Below, piece by piece: positions 52,060 through 60,252 of a DNA stretch of 64,000 nt. Numbering within the stretch: position 1 is the first letter of the stretch; each line of letters opens with the position of its first letter. Under the pieces are notes generated by a model. The model worked only from the letters and a program-made list of their open reading frames with translations, was not told the origin of the DNA and made no database searches. The position numbers and the translations under genes were made by a program. The stretch is taken from contig NC_017243.1 of NCBI RefSeq assembly GCF_000223215.1, positions 1,550,001 to 1,614,000 of the forward strand, given 5' to 3'. The stretch comes from Brachyspira intermedia PWS/A (GTDB taxonomy: Bacteria > Spirochaetota > Brachyspiria > Brachyspirales > Brachyspiraceae).

Positions 52060-54186
52060 GTGAGAAAATTGCAATCCTTGAAGGTTAAAATCCCGTTCTT
52101 TGTAATGCTGCTTGTTACTGTTATGACAATAATATTAGTAACATTAATAATTAATATAGGCTCTCAAGGAATAAGAAGTTCAGCCATATTTGGTTTTGAA
52201 TCTACTACGAAAGTTTATTCAAGAATGATTAATGTATGGCTAGGTCAGGCAATATTTACGTCTGAAGCTATAAGTAGCGGTTATCCTGAATTTATAACTT
52301 ATATTACAACTAGAACACCAGAATCAAAAGCTGCTGTTGAAGCTACCTTAAAAAATATTGTGGCTAATAACCATAATGTTGAAGGTATTGTTATACTTGA
52401 TGGTGCTGGAAATGTGATAGCTGATAATTTAGATGGTAAAGTAGTTAATACTGCTAGAAATTTCAGCGGAACAGAATTATGGCAAAAAATTATGACAGGA
52501 CAATCATCAATGCATTACACTGTTGACCCTTCTCCTGCAGACAATAACAAATATGTAGTTAAGATTTTTTCACCAATAAAAGATAGTACAGGTAATATAG
52601 TTGGTGCAATATCAACTATGATTGATTGGTTAGGATTTATAGATAAAGAATTAACTCTTGTTAAATTTGGTAATACAGGTCACCCATTTATCGTAGATAA
52701 AGACAGATGGGTAATTGCTGACCCTATTCCTTCACATGTTAGAAGTGAAGTTTTAAGAAATGCAGATTACATCAAATATGCTGTAGAAAATGAATCAGGA
52801 TATTATGAGTTCAAATCTCCTTTTAATGATAAAGACTCAATAGCTACTTTTTACAGAGAACCTATATCTGGTTGGTCTGTTGTTATGAGTATAGAATCGG
52901 CAGAATTATTCTCTCATATTACTTCAATGAAAAGATATGCTATTATTGGTACTATTATAATACTTGTAATCGCTTCTTTGGTAATAGTATTCTATATAAA
53001 CAAAATAACTACTATATTACACCTTTTAGCTATAGACTTAACTAGTTTGTCTAAAGGTGATCTTAGTTGGTCTACTCCTCCTGGATTTGAAAAGAGAAAA
53101 GATGAATTCGGTGAGATTGCTGTTGCTTTAATAAATATTCTAGATCAGTTAAATGAAAAAGTAAGAATAGTATATGATGGTGCTTATACAGTAAAAGCAT
53201 CTGCTAATGAAGTAGCACAAGGTAATATAGACTTATCAAATAGAACAGAAAATCAGGCTTCAGGACTTGAAGAAACTGCTTCTTCTATGGAAGAGATTGC
53301 TTCTACAATTAAATCATCTGCTGAACATACTTTAGAAGGTAATAATATGATGATTAATTCTAAAAAAGCTATTGAGGAAGCTGGAAGAATCATAGAAGAA
53401 AGTACTCAAAATATTGAGGCAGTATATGAATCAAGTTCTAAAATTAGTGCTATTACTAAAATAATTGAAGATATAGCATTCCAAACTAATATACTTGCTC
53501 TTAATGCTGCAGTTGAAGCTGCACGTGCTGGAGAACAAGGAAGAGGTTTTGCTGTTGTTGCTTCTGAAGTTAGAAACTTGGCTCAAACAACTCAAACATC
53601 AGTTAAAGATATTACTACTTTAGTTGCTGATTCTGAAGAAAAAATAGCTGCTGCTACAGAAACTGCAAGAGAATCTAAAGAGATATTCCAAAACTTAAGA
53701 GTTCAAATAGAAGAAACAGCAAAAATTATGCAGGATTTAAGTTCTACTGCTATGGAACAGCAAGCAGGTGTTGATCAAGTTAATATTGCTATTACTCAAA
53801 TGGATATGACTACTCAGCAAAATGCTGCTTTAGTAGAAGAAGCTACAGCTGCTTCTGAAGCTTTATTCTCTCAAGCTGAAGAATTGTTATCTGCTATGGA
53901 ATTCTTCAAATTAAGAGGCTCTAACTATAAAAAGAATATATCTAAAGTTGAAAGAAAAAAAGCTACACCTACTACAGATACAAAAGCAGTACAAGAAAAT
54001 AAGCCTGCTCCAAAATCTGAACCTCAAAAACCTGTTACTAAAAAGCCAGAGTTAAAGAGTCCTATTAAAAAACATCATGAAGAAAAAATGCCTGCTCCAA
54101 CTCCAGCTAGAACAGTAAAAGATAATGAGTTTGGTAATACATTTGATACTTCTAAAGATACTTCAGATGGTTTTGAATCATTTTAA
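52060..54186 (+). CDS. Methyl-accepting chemotaxis protein with Cache sensor and Pro/Lys-rich tail
   Basis: A 708-residue chemoreceptor. The GTG at 52060 is preferred over the TTG at 52054 because GGAG lies 7-8 bases before it. TM1 (residues about 12-36) is followed by a dCache sensor (about 40-290, with GNVIADNLDGKVVNTARNFSGTELWQ and FIVDKDRWVIADPIP), TM2 at about 295-315, and HAMP. The signalling hairpin is [37 protein letters not shown]. After the signalling domain comes an extended low-complexity tail of about 80 residues (PKSEPQKPVTKKPELKSPIKK), ending DGFESF. The tail could be a tether for adaptation enzymes. The ligand is unknown. Confidence 0.93.
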   Translation: MRKLQSLKVKIPFFVMLLVTVMTIILVTLIINIGSQGIRSSAIFGFESTTKVYSRMINVWLGQAIFTSEAISSGYPEFITYITTRTPESKAAVEATLKNIVANNHNVEGIVILDGAGNVIADNLDGKVVNTARNFSGTELWQKIMTGQSSMHYTVDPSPADNNKYVVKIFSPIKDSTGNIVGAISTMIDWLGFIDKELTLVKFGNTGHPFIVDKDRWVIADPIPSHVRSEVLRNADYIKYAVENESGYYEFKSPFNDKDSIATFYREPISGWSVVMSIESAELFSHITSMKRYAIIGTIIILVIASLVIVFYINKITTILHLLAIDLTSLSKGDLSWSTPPGFEKRKDEFGEIAVALINILDQLNEKVRIVYDGAYTVKASANEVAQGNIDLSNRTENQASGLEETASSMEEIASTIKSSAEHTLEGNNMMINSKKAIEEAGRIIEESTQNIEAVYESSSKISAITKIIEDIAFQTNILALNAAVEAARAGEQGRGFAVVASEVRNLAQTTQTSVKDITTLVADSEEKIAAATETARESKEIFQNLRVQIEETAKIMQDLSSTAMEQQAGVDQVNIAITQMDMTTQQNAALVEEATAASEALFSQAEELLSAMEFFKLRGSNYKKNISKVERKKATPTTDTKAVQENKPAPKSEPQKPVTKKPELKSPIKKHHEEKMPAPTPARTVKDNEFGNTFDTSKDTSDGFESF

Positions 54187-54205
54187 TCTTTATTAAATAA
54201 TAAAT

Positions 54206-54240
54206 AAAAAAGCGATAGAGTTACTCTCTATCGCTTTTTA
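54206..54240 (+). terminator. Bidirectional terminator between the chemoreceptor and mnmH genes
   Basis: AAAAAGCGATAGAG pairs fully with CTCTATCGCTTTTT around TTACT. A strong hairpin with A/T flanks on both sides suits the convergent genes. Confidence 0.9.
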
Positions 54241-54255
54241 GTTTAACAGTTAATT

Positions 54256-55284
54256 TTATATTGCCTTCACAATAGACTCTACTATATTGTCAAAATTATT
54301 ATTTTCACATTTTATTGATACTAATTTATTTTCGTTTATACTAAGTTTATATGCCTTATCATAATAATAAAGCATATTAAGTACGCATTCATATATATTT
54401 CCATTATCAAGCAATTCTAATGATTCTTTTAATCTTTCTCCGCCCAAACGTTTTTTTATTTTTAGAATAGATTCTTTTAAATCATCAATATTATATTTTC
54501 CATAAGTATTAACTATATATTCAGCTCTGCATTCTTTTGGTATGTCTAAATATATGATTTTTTGAGCTTCTCTCATTTTATTGAATAATGATTTAGGTAT
54601 TGCTCTTCTTCCTATAAGTAAACTTTCATCTTCAAACCAAAGTGTGGAATTAATATCGTATTTTAATAGTTCATAAGAAAGATTATTTTCAAATTGTTCC
54701 TGAGATGGCTGTTCTCCTTCATTTATCCAGCCAAAAGCAGAACCTTTATGTTTTGCTATTTTCTCCAGATCTATTACATTATAGCCTATAGATTTTAATT
54801 TATTTAATATCAATGTTTTTCCGCTTCCAGTTCTTCCCGTAAGCAAATATATTTTATAATCCCTTTCAAATGAGTCTAGTACATAGTTTCTATATCTCTT
54901 ATATCCACCTTTAAGCATATAAACATCGTATCCATAACTTGAACAAAGCCAAGCAGTGGATTCACTACGCATTCCGCCTCTAAAACAATGCATAAGTATT
55001 TTATTAGTAGAATTATATTTCTTAGCTATTTCATCAATGGATTTTAATATAGCAGTCATTCTAACAGATACATATTCCAATCCCTTTAATATAGCTTCTT
55101 TCCTTCCTATTTGCTTGTATATAGTACCTACATCTTTTCTCTCTTCATCATTGAATAAATATACATTGTGAGCATTTGGAATATGGGCATGATTATATTC
55201 TATTGGTGAACGTACATCTATTATAGGCAATTCATCATTATTTGCTAATTTCAAAAATTCTTCTATATCAATAACTTTAACCAT
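54256..55284 (-). CDS. mnmH: tRNA 2-selenouridine synthase MnmH
   Basis: A 342-residue enzyme that replaces sulfur with selenium in 2-thiouridine at tRNA wobble position 34. The N-terminal rhodanese domain has LPIIDVRSPIEYNHAHIPNAHNVYLFNDEERKDVGTIYKQIGRKEAI and the catalytic Cys in ILMHCFRGGMRSESTAWL. The P-loop GRTGSGKT starts the C-terminal nucleotide-binding domain. The motif CFRGGMRS is diagnostic of MnmH rather than a plain rhodanese. It implies selenophosphate supply (SelD) elsewhere in the genome. It ends near the terminator shared with the convergent chemoreceptor. Confidence 0.93.
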   Translation of the reverse strand: MVKVIDIEEFLKLANNDELPIIDVRSPIEYNHAHIPNAHNVYLFNDEERKDVGTIYKQIGRKEAILKGLEYVSVRMTAILKSIDEIAKKYNSTNKILMHCFRGGMRSESTAWLCSSYGYDVYMLKGGYKRYRNYVLDSFERDYKIYLLTGRTGSGKTLILNKLKSIGYNVIDLEKIAKHKGSAFGWINEGEQPSQEQFENNLSYELLKYDINSTLWFEDESLLIGRRAIPKSLFNKMREAQKIIYLDIPKECRAEYIVNTYGKYNIDDLKESILKIKKRLGGERLKESLELLDNGNIYECVLNMLYYYDKAYKLSINENKLVSIKCENNNFDNIVESIVKAI

Positions 55285-55343
55285 AATAACCTCTTATATT
55301 ATTATGCAAATATAATATAGAAAAAATTAAAAAAGTAAAGACA

Positions 55344-56018
55344 TTAATTTATAACATAACTATATAAAAACCAATAATGAGCAAAAGAACCCATTAATAC
55401 AAATATATGGAAAATATCATGGGTAAATTGCTTAGTTTTATCATTACATTTTTTACCCAAAGCATATAAAAAAGCCCCTATAGTATAGAATATTCCGCCC
55501 CATATAAGCCAATTTAAATGCATTATATCAAATCTATTCATCAAAGGTTTGAATGCAAATATAATTATCCAACCCATTAATATATATAAAACTAGCCTTA
55601 GAACAATGTTTTTGTATTTTATCACTGTATTTGACAATATTCCTATCAAAGCACAAGACCATATAACAGATAATATTAATATGCCTACATTTCTAGGAAG
55701 TGAAAATATACAAACTGGAGTATAAGTTGCCGCTATAAATACATATATTCCTATATGATCAAATTTTCTAAATAACTGTTTTACTTTACCATCAGGAAAG
55801 AAATGATATAGAGAACTAAATGAGTATAAAAATATTATTCCTGTACCATAAATAATTATAGGTATAGGATTAACTTTTGTCTTTACAAGCATAAGAACAA
55901 GTCCCGCAATGCCAAGTAAAGCACCTATACCATGAGATATTGCAGAGTATAGCTCCCCTATTTTTTTTGATTTATGATATCTATTTTGCACATCAATATA
56001 AAAAGCACTTTTTTCCAT
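55344..56018 (-). CDS. Hemolysin III family membrane protein
   Basis: A 224-residue membrane protein with seven hydrophobic helices. IGELYSAISHGIGALLGIAGLVL (conserved S/H/G), YSFSSLYHFFP, FRKFDHIGIYVFIAATYTPVC, MGWIIIFAFKPL, and HDIFHIFVLMGSFAHYWFLY are the conserved His and Asp metal-binding positions of the PAQR/HlyIII superfamily. The bacterial function (fluidity sensing, membrane hydrolase) is not well established. Monocistronic, 60 bp upstream of the mnmH gene on the same strand, so possibly co-transcribed with it. Confidence 0.92.
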   Translation of the reverse strand: MEKSAFYIDVQNRYHKSKKIGELYSAISHGIGALLGIAGLVLMLVKTKVNPIPIIIYGTGIIFLYSFSSLYHFFPDGKVKQLFRKFDHIGIYVFIAATYTPVCIFSLPRNVGILILSVIWSCALIGILSNTVIKYKNIVLRLVLYILMGWIIIFAFKPLMNRFDIMHLNWLIWGGIFYTIGAFLYALGKKCNDKTKQFTHDIFHIFVLMGSFAHYWFLYSYVIN

Positions 56019-56157
56019 CTATACCCTCCTACATTTATATATTTATAATTTTAATGCATAAATTAAAAATAGGAATGGAAAAAATAACTATATTATTATA
56101 TTATTACTAGCATATTATAACTATATAATGAAAATTACAATACATTTAATACGTATA

Positions 56158-56766
56158 TTAGAATAGCTTTCCTATGATTTCTAAATCATTCCAATCAATT
56201 TCATGTTCAATAGGCACAGGGTATGAATTCCAATCAACATTTATAGCTGGTATCCATTCTTTACCTGTACCATAACCATTTTTTCTAAGCCAGTGTGATA
56301 ATCTATCTTGATAATCTTTTCCATATGTTTTTGCTATGTATAAATCACCATCTTTGAATGCTAAACCTATAGGTAAATAAATACTTCTGTCTGAAAATGT
56401 TCTATTAAAATAATCATTAATATATAACCTAGAATTATCATTGTTTTTTAAAGCATCTTCATATAAATTAAGTGACGGAAGACTTTCTATTATATAACTT
56501 TTTAATGTAGTATTTTTATAATAAAATGCTTCATCTGACTCTTTCATTAAGAATAATTTATATTTTATTTTAGATTTGTAGCCATATACAATAAAATCCA
56601 TATCAGCATTTTTATCAAATCTATAAATATTTTGATAAATATCTGATGATGATTTATTGGCTACATATTCTTTCCAATGTATTACATTATTATTTAAATA
56701 AATTTCCGGTGCAGTTACACATGACAGCATAAAAAAAAATAATGGAAACAATAAAAATAATTTCAT
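56158..56766 (-). CDS. Hypothetical lipoprotein
   Basis: A 202-residue lipoprotein, taking the second Met as start: MKLFLLFPLFFFMLSCVTAP, with Cys16 as the likely lipid site. The body includes YVANKSSSDIYQNIYRFDKNADMDFIVYGYKSKIKYKLFLMK and LSHWLRKNGYGTGKEWIPAINVDWNSYPVPIEHEIDWNDLEIIGKLF. The pattern is aromatic and beta-rich; no family was recognised. An alternative start is 12 bases upstream. It is isolated, with its own AT-rich upstream region. Confidence 0.72.
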   Translation of the reverse strand: MKLFLLFPLFFFMLSCVTAPEIYLNNNVIHWKEYVANKSSSDIYQNIYRFDKNADMDFIVYGYKSKIKYKLFLMKESDEAFYYKNTTLKSYIIESLPSLNLYEDALKNNDNSRLYINDYFNRTFSDRSIYLPIGLAFKDGDLYIAKTYGKDYQDRLSHWLRKNGYGTGKEWIPAINVDWNSYPVPIEHEIDWNDLEIIGKLF

Positions 56767-56960
56767 AATAAACTGCATATTATATTATTAAGATATTATA
56801 TCATATACTATATGAAATTTTTATCAACTAATTTTATTATTTAATAATGGATATTTTTTATATTATTATTGAAAATAATACTTGCAATAATATCAACTTA
56901 AAAATAAAATATAGTAACTTTAAATATTATAATTTATAGCAATGAAGCGGAGAGTTTATA

Positions 56961-57944
56961 ATGATAAAAAATATAGCTCATATAAAGTTCAGGGGATCTA
57001 ATATAGGTAAATTTGAACACTTACATATAGAAAATATAAAGGTAAAAGATGCCTGTGTTATAGAAACAGATGAAGGTGTAGAGATAGGACATGTGCTAAA
57101 TTTTGAAGATATAGATGTAGATTTATTAGAAGAAGAGAATAATATAAATTCTGATAACATAGAAAATAATGATGAAATACATGAAGATAATGAAACTATC
57201 AATGAAGAAGAAATATCAGAGGAATTAAAAGATATTGCTGCTGAAGAAGAAAATAATAGTGTAAAAGTTAAGAATAATAAAAATAAAATATTTAATATTC
57301 TAAGAATAGCAGATGAGAAAGATTTAGAGCAGTATAGAATTAATATGGAAGATGCAGCTGAAGCTTTTAAAATATGCAAAGAAAAGGTAAATAATCATAA
57401 TTTGGATTTGAAATTAATAAGTTCTTATTATTTTTTGGACAGAGCTAAACTTTTATTTGAATTTATAGCTGAAGAGAGAATAGATTTTAGGGAACTAGTA
57501 AAAGACTTAGCGGCACATTTCAAAACTAGAATAGAATTAAGACAAATAGGTGTAAGAGATGAGGCTAGATCTATAGGCGGATGCGGAATATGCGGAAGAG
57601 AATTATGCTGTAAAGTGATAAAGGGTAAATTTGAAACTATAACTATAAAAATGGCAAAAGAACAGGGTATGCTTTTGAATACAATGAAAATATCCGGACA
57701 ATGCGGAAGGCTTATGTGTTGTTTGGCACATGAATATAAGGCTTATTGTGCTCTTAAAAAAGATTTGCCTAAAGTTGGTACTAAATTAGTATTCAATAAT
57801 GTACCGGCTGTTATAAAAGAATTGAACCCTTTAAATAAAAAATTATTAATAGAAACAGAAGATAAAAGGCTTATATATATTAGTGTAAGCGATTTAAAAA
57901 CAAATGAGGAAGGTTTTTTAATAGCTAATATTAAAGCAGAATAA
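56961..57944 (+). CDS. PSP1 (RicT/YaaT) family protein with acidic insertion
   Basis: A 327-residue protein. The PSP1 C-terminal domain starts at about residue 130 and includes YFLDRAKLLFEFIAEERIDFRELVKDLAAHFKTRIELRQIGVRDEARSIGGCGICGRELCC, followed by GQCGRLMCCLAHEY. The Cys positions match the iron-sulfur-binding YaaT/RicT form, which affects RNA processing in Gram-positives. Residues about 52-95 form an unusual Glu/Asp/Asn-rich insertion (NINSDNIENNDEIHEDNETINEEE) between the N-terminal part and the domain. That stretch looks disordered. GGAGAG lies 8 bases before the ATG. Confidence 0.9.
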   Translation: MIKNIAHIKFRGSNIGKFEHLHIENIKVKDACVIETDEGVEIGHVLNFEDIDVDLLEEENNINSDNIENNDEIHEDNETINEEEISEELKDIAAEEENNSVKVKNNKNKIFNILRIADEKDLEQYRINMEDAAEAFKICKEKVNNHNLDLKLISSYYFLDRAKLLFEFIAEERIDFRELVKDLAAHFKTRIELRQIGVRDEARSIGGCGICGRELCCKVIKGKFETITIKMAKEQGMLLNTMKISGQCGRLMCCLAHEYKAYCALKKDLPKVGTKLVFNNVPAVIKELNPLNKKLLIETEDKRLIYISVSDLKTNEEGFLIANIKAE

Positions 57945-58067
57945 ATATTATAGTATTTAGAATTTTATTAGTAATAATAGATAATTATATAACTAAAATA
58001 TGAGCTTAATTTATTAGTTAACTTTTAGTTATTAGTTAGTGAACATAGCAATAATGAAAAAAATTAA

Positions 58068-59081
58068 ATGGAGCTGAAAATATGTCAAAAAAAAATTATG
58101 TTAAGCGGAATACAGCCGACAGGTTCTCTTCATATTGGGAACTATCTTGGAGCTTTGAAGAATTGGGCTGATATACTTAATGATTATTATGGATTTTTTT
58201 GTATTGTTGATTATCATGCTATAACTGTTGAATATGATGTTTCTCAAATGCAAAAAAGAATAATGGATGCAGCTGTTGAATATTTAGCATGCGGTCTTGA
58301 TCCTAATAAATGTTCTATATTTGTGCAGTCAGATGTAAGAGCACATACAGAATTAGCTTGGATATTTAATTCTATTATACCTGTGGCAGAGCTTGAAAGA
58401 ATGACTCAGTATAAAGATAAATCTAGAAAGAACGTTGAGAATATTAATGCTGCCCTTTTAACCTACCCTTCTTTAATGGCCGCAGATATTTTACTTTATC
58501 ACCCTGATATAGTGCCTGTTGGAGAAGATCAGGAACAGCATGTAGAGCTTACAAGAATGATAGTAAGAAAGTTTAATAATAGATATGGTGAATATTTTAA
58601 AGAACCAGATACTTATCATGGAAAAGTATTGAGAATATTGGGACTAGACGGACAAAATAAAATGAGTAAGTCTTTGAACAACCATATAGCATTGTCTTTA
58701 ACTGCAGAAGAAACAGAAAAATTAATAATGCAAAAAGCAATGACTGATACTAACAGAAAACTCAAAACAGATCCAGGCAATCCTGATATATGTAATGTTT
58801 ATAGCTATCATAAAATATTTTCAAGTGAAGATGAGCAGAAGGAAGTTTGTGAGGGCTGTAAAAATGCTTCTATAGGCTGCGTACAATGTAAAAGAATGCT
58901 TGCTAAAAATATTAATAATGAATTGGCACCTATAAGAGAAAATATCAATAAATATTCTAATGATAAAGATTATGTTTATGATGTACTTAAAGAAGGAGCT
59001 AAAAACGCTTCGGAAGTAGCTGAAAAAACATTGTATGAAGTAAGAAATTTAATGGGTTTAGTTGATAATAAAAGAAAATAA
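58068..59081 (+). CDS. trpS: Tryptophanyl-tRNA synthetase, start affected by an A-tract
   Basis: A class Ic aminoacyl-tRNA synthetase for Trp. The HIGH-like motif is LSGIQPTGSLHIGNYLGAL and the KMSKS motif is NKMSKSLNN; the C-terminal GCVQCKRMLAKNINNELAPIREN block is standard. The only frame start with the body is ATG 58068 (MELKICQKKIML) or ATG 58098. The Shine-Dalgarno GGAG (58070-58073) instead points to ATG 58082, which is out of frame in this sequence because the A run 58087-58095 has nine As. With eight As the gene would start MSKKIMLSGIQPTG, as expected for the family. All catalytic parts are intact. Confidence 0.93.
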   Translation: MELKICQKKIMLSGIQPTGSLHIGNYLGALKNWADILNDYYGFFCIVDYHAITVEYDVSQMQKRIMDAAVEYLACGLDPNKCSIFVQSDVRAHTELAWIFNSIIPVAELERMTQYKDKSRKNVENINAALLTYPSLMAADILLYHPDIVPVGEDQEQHVELTRMIVRKFNNRYGEYFKEPDTYHGKVLRILGLDGQNKMSKSLNNHIALSLTAEETEKLIMQKAMTDTNRKLKTDPGNPDICNVYSYHKIFSSEDEQKEVCEGCKNASIGCVQCKRMLAKNINNELAPIRENINKYSNDKDYVYDVLKEGAKNASEVAEKTLYEVRNLMGLVDNKRK

Positions 59082-59083
59082 GT

Positions 59084-59117
59084 AAAAAAAAGGGGCTTTA
59101 TACAAGCCCCTTTTTTA
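59084..59117. terminator. Terminator between trpS and mltG
   Basis: AAAAAAAGGGGCTT pairs with AAGCCCCTTTTTT around TATAC. A perfect GC-rich stem with T-run, serving both convergent genes. Confidence 0.92.
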
Positions 59118-59160
59118 TAAAGTTAATTATTAATTTTTTGTATTATCTAATTGTAATTAA

Positions 59161-60168
59161 TTATTTTTTGAAAATATATCTGTTAATGTTCTCCACATGT
59201 TCTTCATAAGTAACAGAGAATGCATGTTTTCCTGTTCCGTCTGCTACAAAGAATATATAATCGGTATCTGCTGGATCTAATGCTGCTTCTATAGCTTTAG
59301 CACCAGATGAACATATAGGTCCAGGAGGAAGTCCTGTATTTTTATATGTATTATAAGGGTGTTCCATACGTAAATCAGCATATTTGAGATTTGGCTTTTC
59401 TATATAATCACCTTTTACCAAAGTCATAGCATATATTGTTGTAGGATCAGCCTCTAATCTTTTATCTATTTTCAAACGATTATAATAAGCAGATGATATT
59501 AATTTAGGGTCATCAAGAGGTCCCATCTCTTTTTCTACTATTGAAGCCATAGTTAGTATTTCATGAACATTTCTTCCCATTTTCTTGGCTCTTTCCTCTA
59601 AATCAGGAAATTGCTTAAAAAGTGAGTCTATCATATACATAACTAATACTTTAGTTGGATTTCCTTTAACTATATAGTAAGTAGAAGGAAATATATAACC
59701 CTCAACGCTATCAGAAGGAATATTATATTTTTTTAATATTTCTTTATCATGGCAAACTTCCAAAAACTCTTTTTTAGTAGTAAAGCCTTGAGATTCTAAA
59801 TAAGTTCCTATCTCATAAATATTTTTTCCTTCAGGTATAGTAAGCCTTACCATAGCTTGTTTTCCGCTATTAAGATGCTTCATGATTTCTATCATGTTCA
59901 TATTTCTGCTAACTTCATAATAGCCGCTTAAAAGTTTTCTGTCATATTTAAGATATTTAGCAAATAATAGGAATACTTTAGAATTTCTAATAAGTCCCTG
60001 CAATTCCAATTTATTAGCTATGGTTGAAGCACCTTCACCCTGTTTTATTTCAAAGTATACTTTTTCACTATCTTTGCTAATAGGGCTAATCATATACTGA
60101 ATGAATGCCACAGATGAAGCAGATACTATAGCAACAAGTATAATTAATATAATGAATAATTTTTTCAT
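59161..60168 (-). CDS. mltG: Endolytic murein transglycosylase MltG (YceG-like)
   Basis: A 335-residue inner-membrane lytic transglycosylase that terminates glycan strands. One N-terminal membrane helix (KLFIILIILVAIVSASSVAFIQYMI) precedes the LysM-like segment KQGEGASTIANKLELQGLIRNSKVFLLFAKYL. Catalytic core: LTMASIVEKEMGPLDDPKLISSAYYNRLKIDKRLEADPTTIYA, with the essential Glu in VEKE and the D-P-T motif, then YNTYKNTGLPPGPICSSGAKAIEAALDPADTDYIFFVADGTGKHAFSVTYEEH. Normal length. It is convergent with trpS and followed upstream on its strand by hisS. Confidence 0.95.
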   Translation of the reverse strand: MKKLFIILIILVAIVSASSVAFIQYMISPISKDSEKVYFEIKQGEGASTIANKLELQGLIRNSKVFLLFAKYLKYDRKLLSGYYEVSRNMNMIEIMKHLNSGKQAMVRLTIPEGKNIYEIGTYLESQGFTTKKEFLEVCHDKEILKKYNIPSDSVEGYIFPSTYYIVKGNPTKVLVMYMIDSLFKQFPDLEERAKKMGRNVHEILTMASIVEKEMGPLDDPKLISSAYYNRLKIDKRLEADPTTIYAMTLVKGDYIEKPNLKYADLRMEHPYNTYKNTGLPPGPICSSGAKAIEAALDPADTDYIFFVADGTGKHAFSVTYEEHVENINRYIFKK

Positions 60169-60252
60169 AATTTTCTCATTTTCTATTTCTATTATGTAAT
60201 TGTTTTTAGATAAAACAAATGATAATACAATATGTAATAATTTTTGACATAA

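Noticed and set aside
57945-58067. T-box or other tRNA-sensing leader upstream of trpS
   Set aside because: No T-box core sequence, specifier loop or terminator/antiterminator pair was found in the short AT-rich gap.
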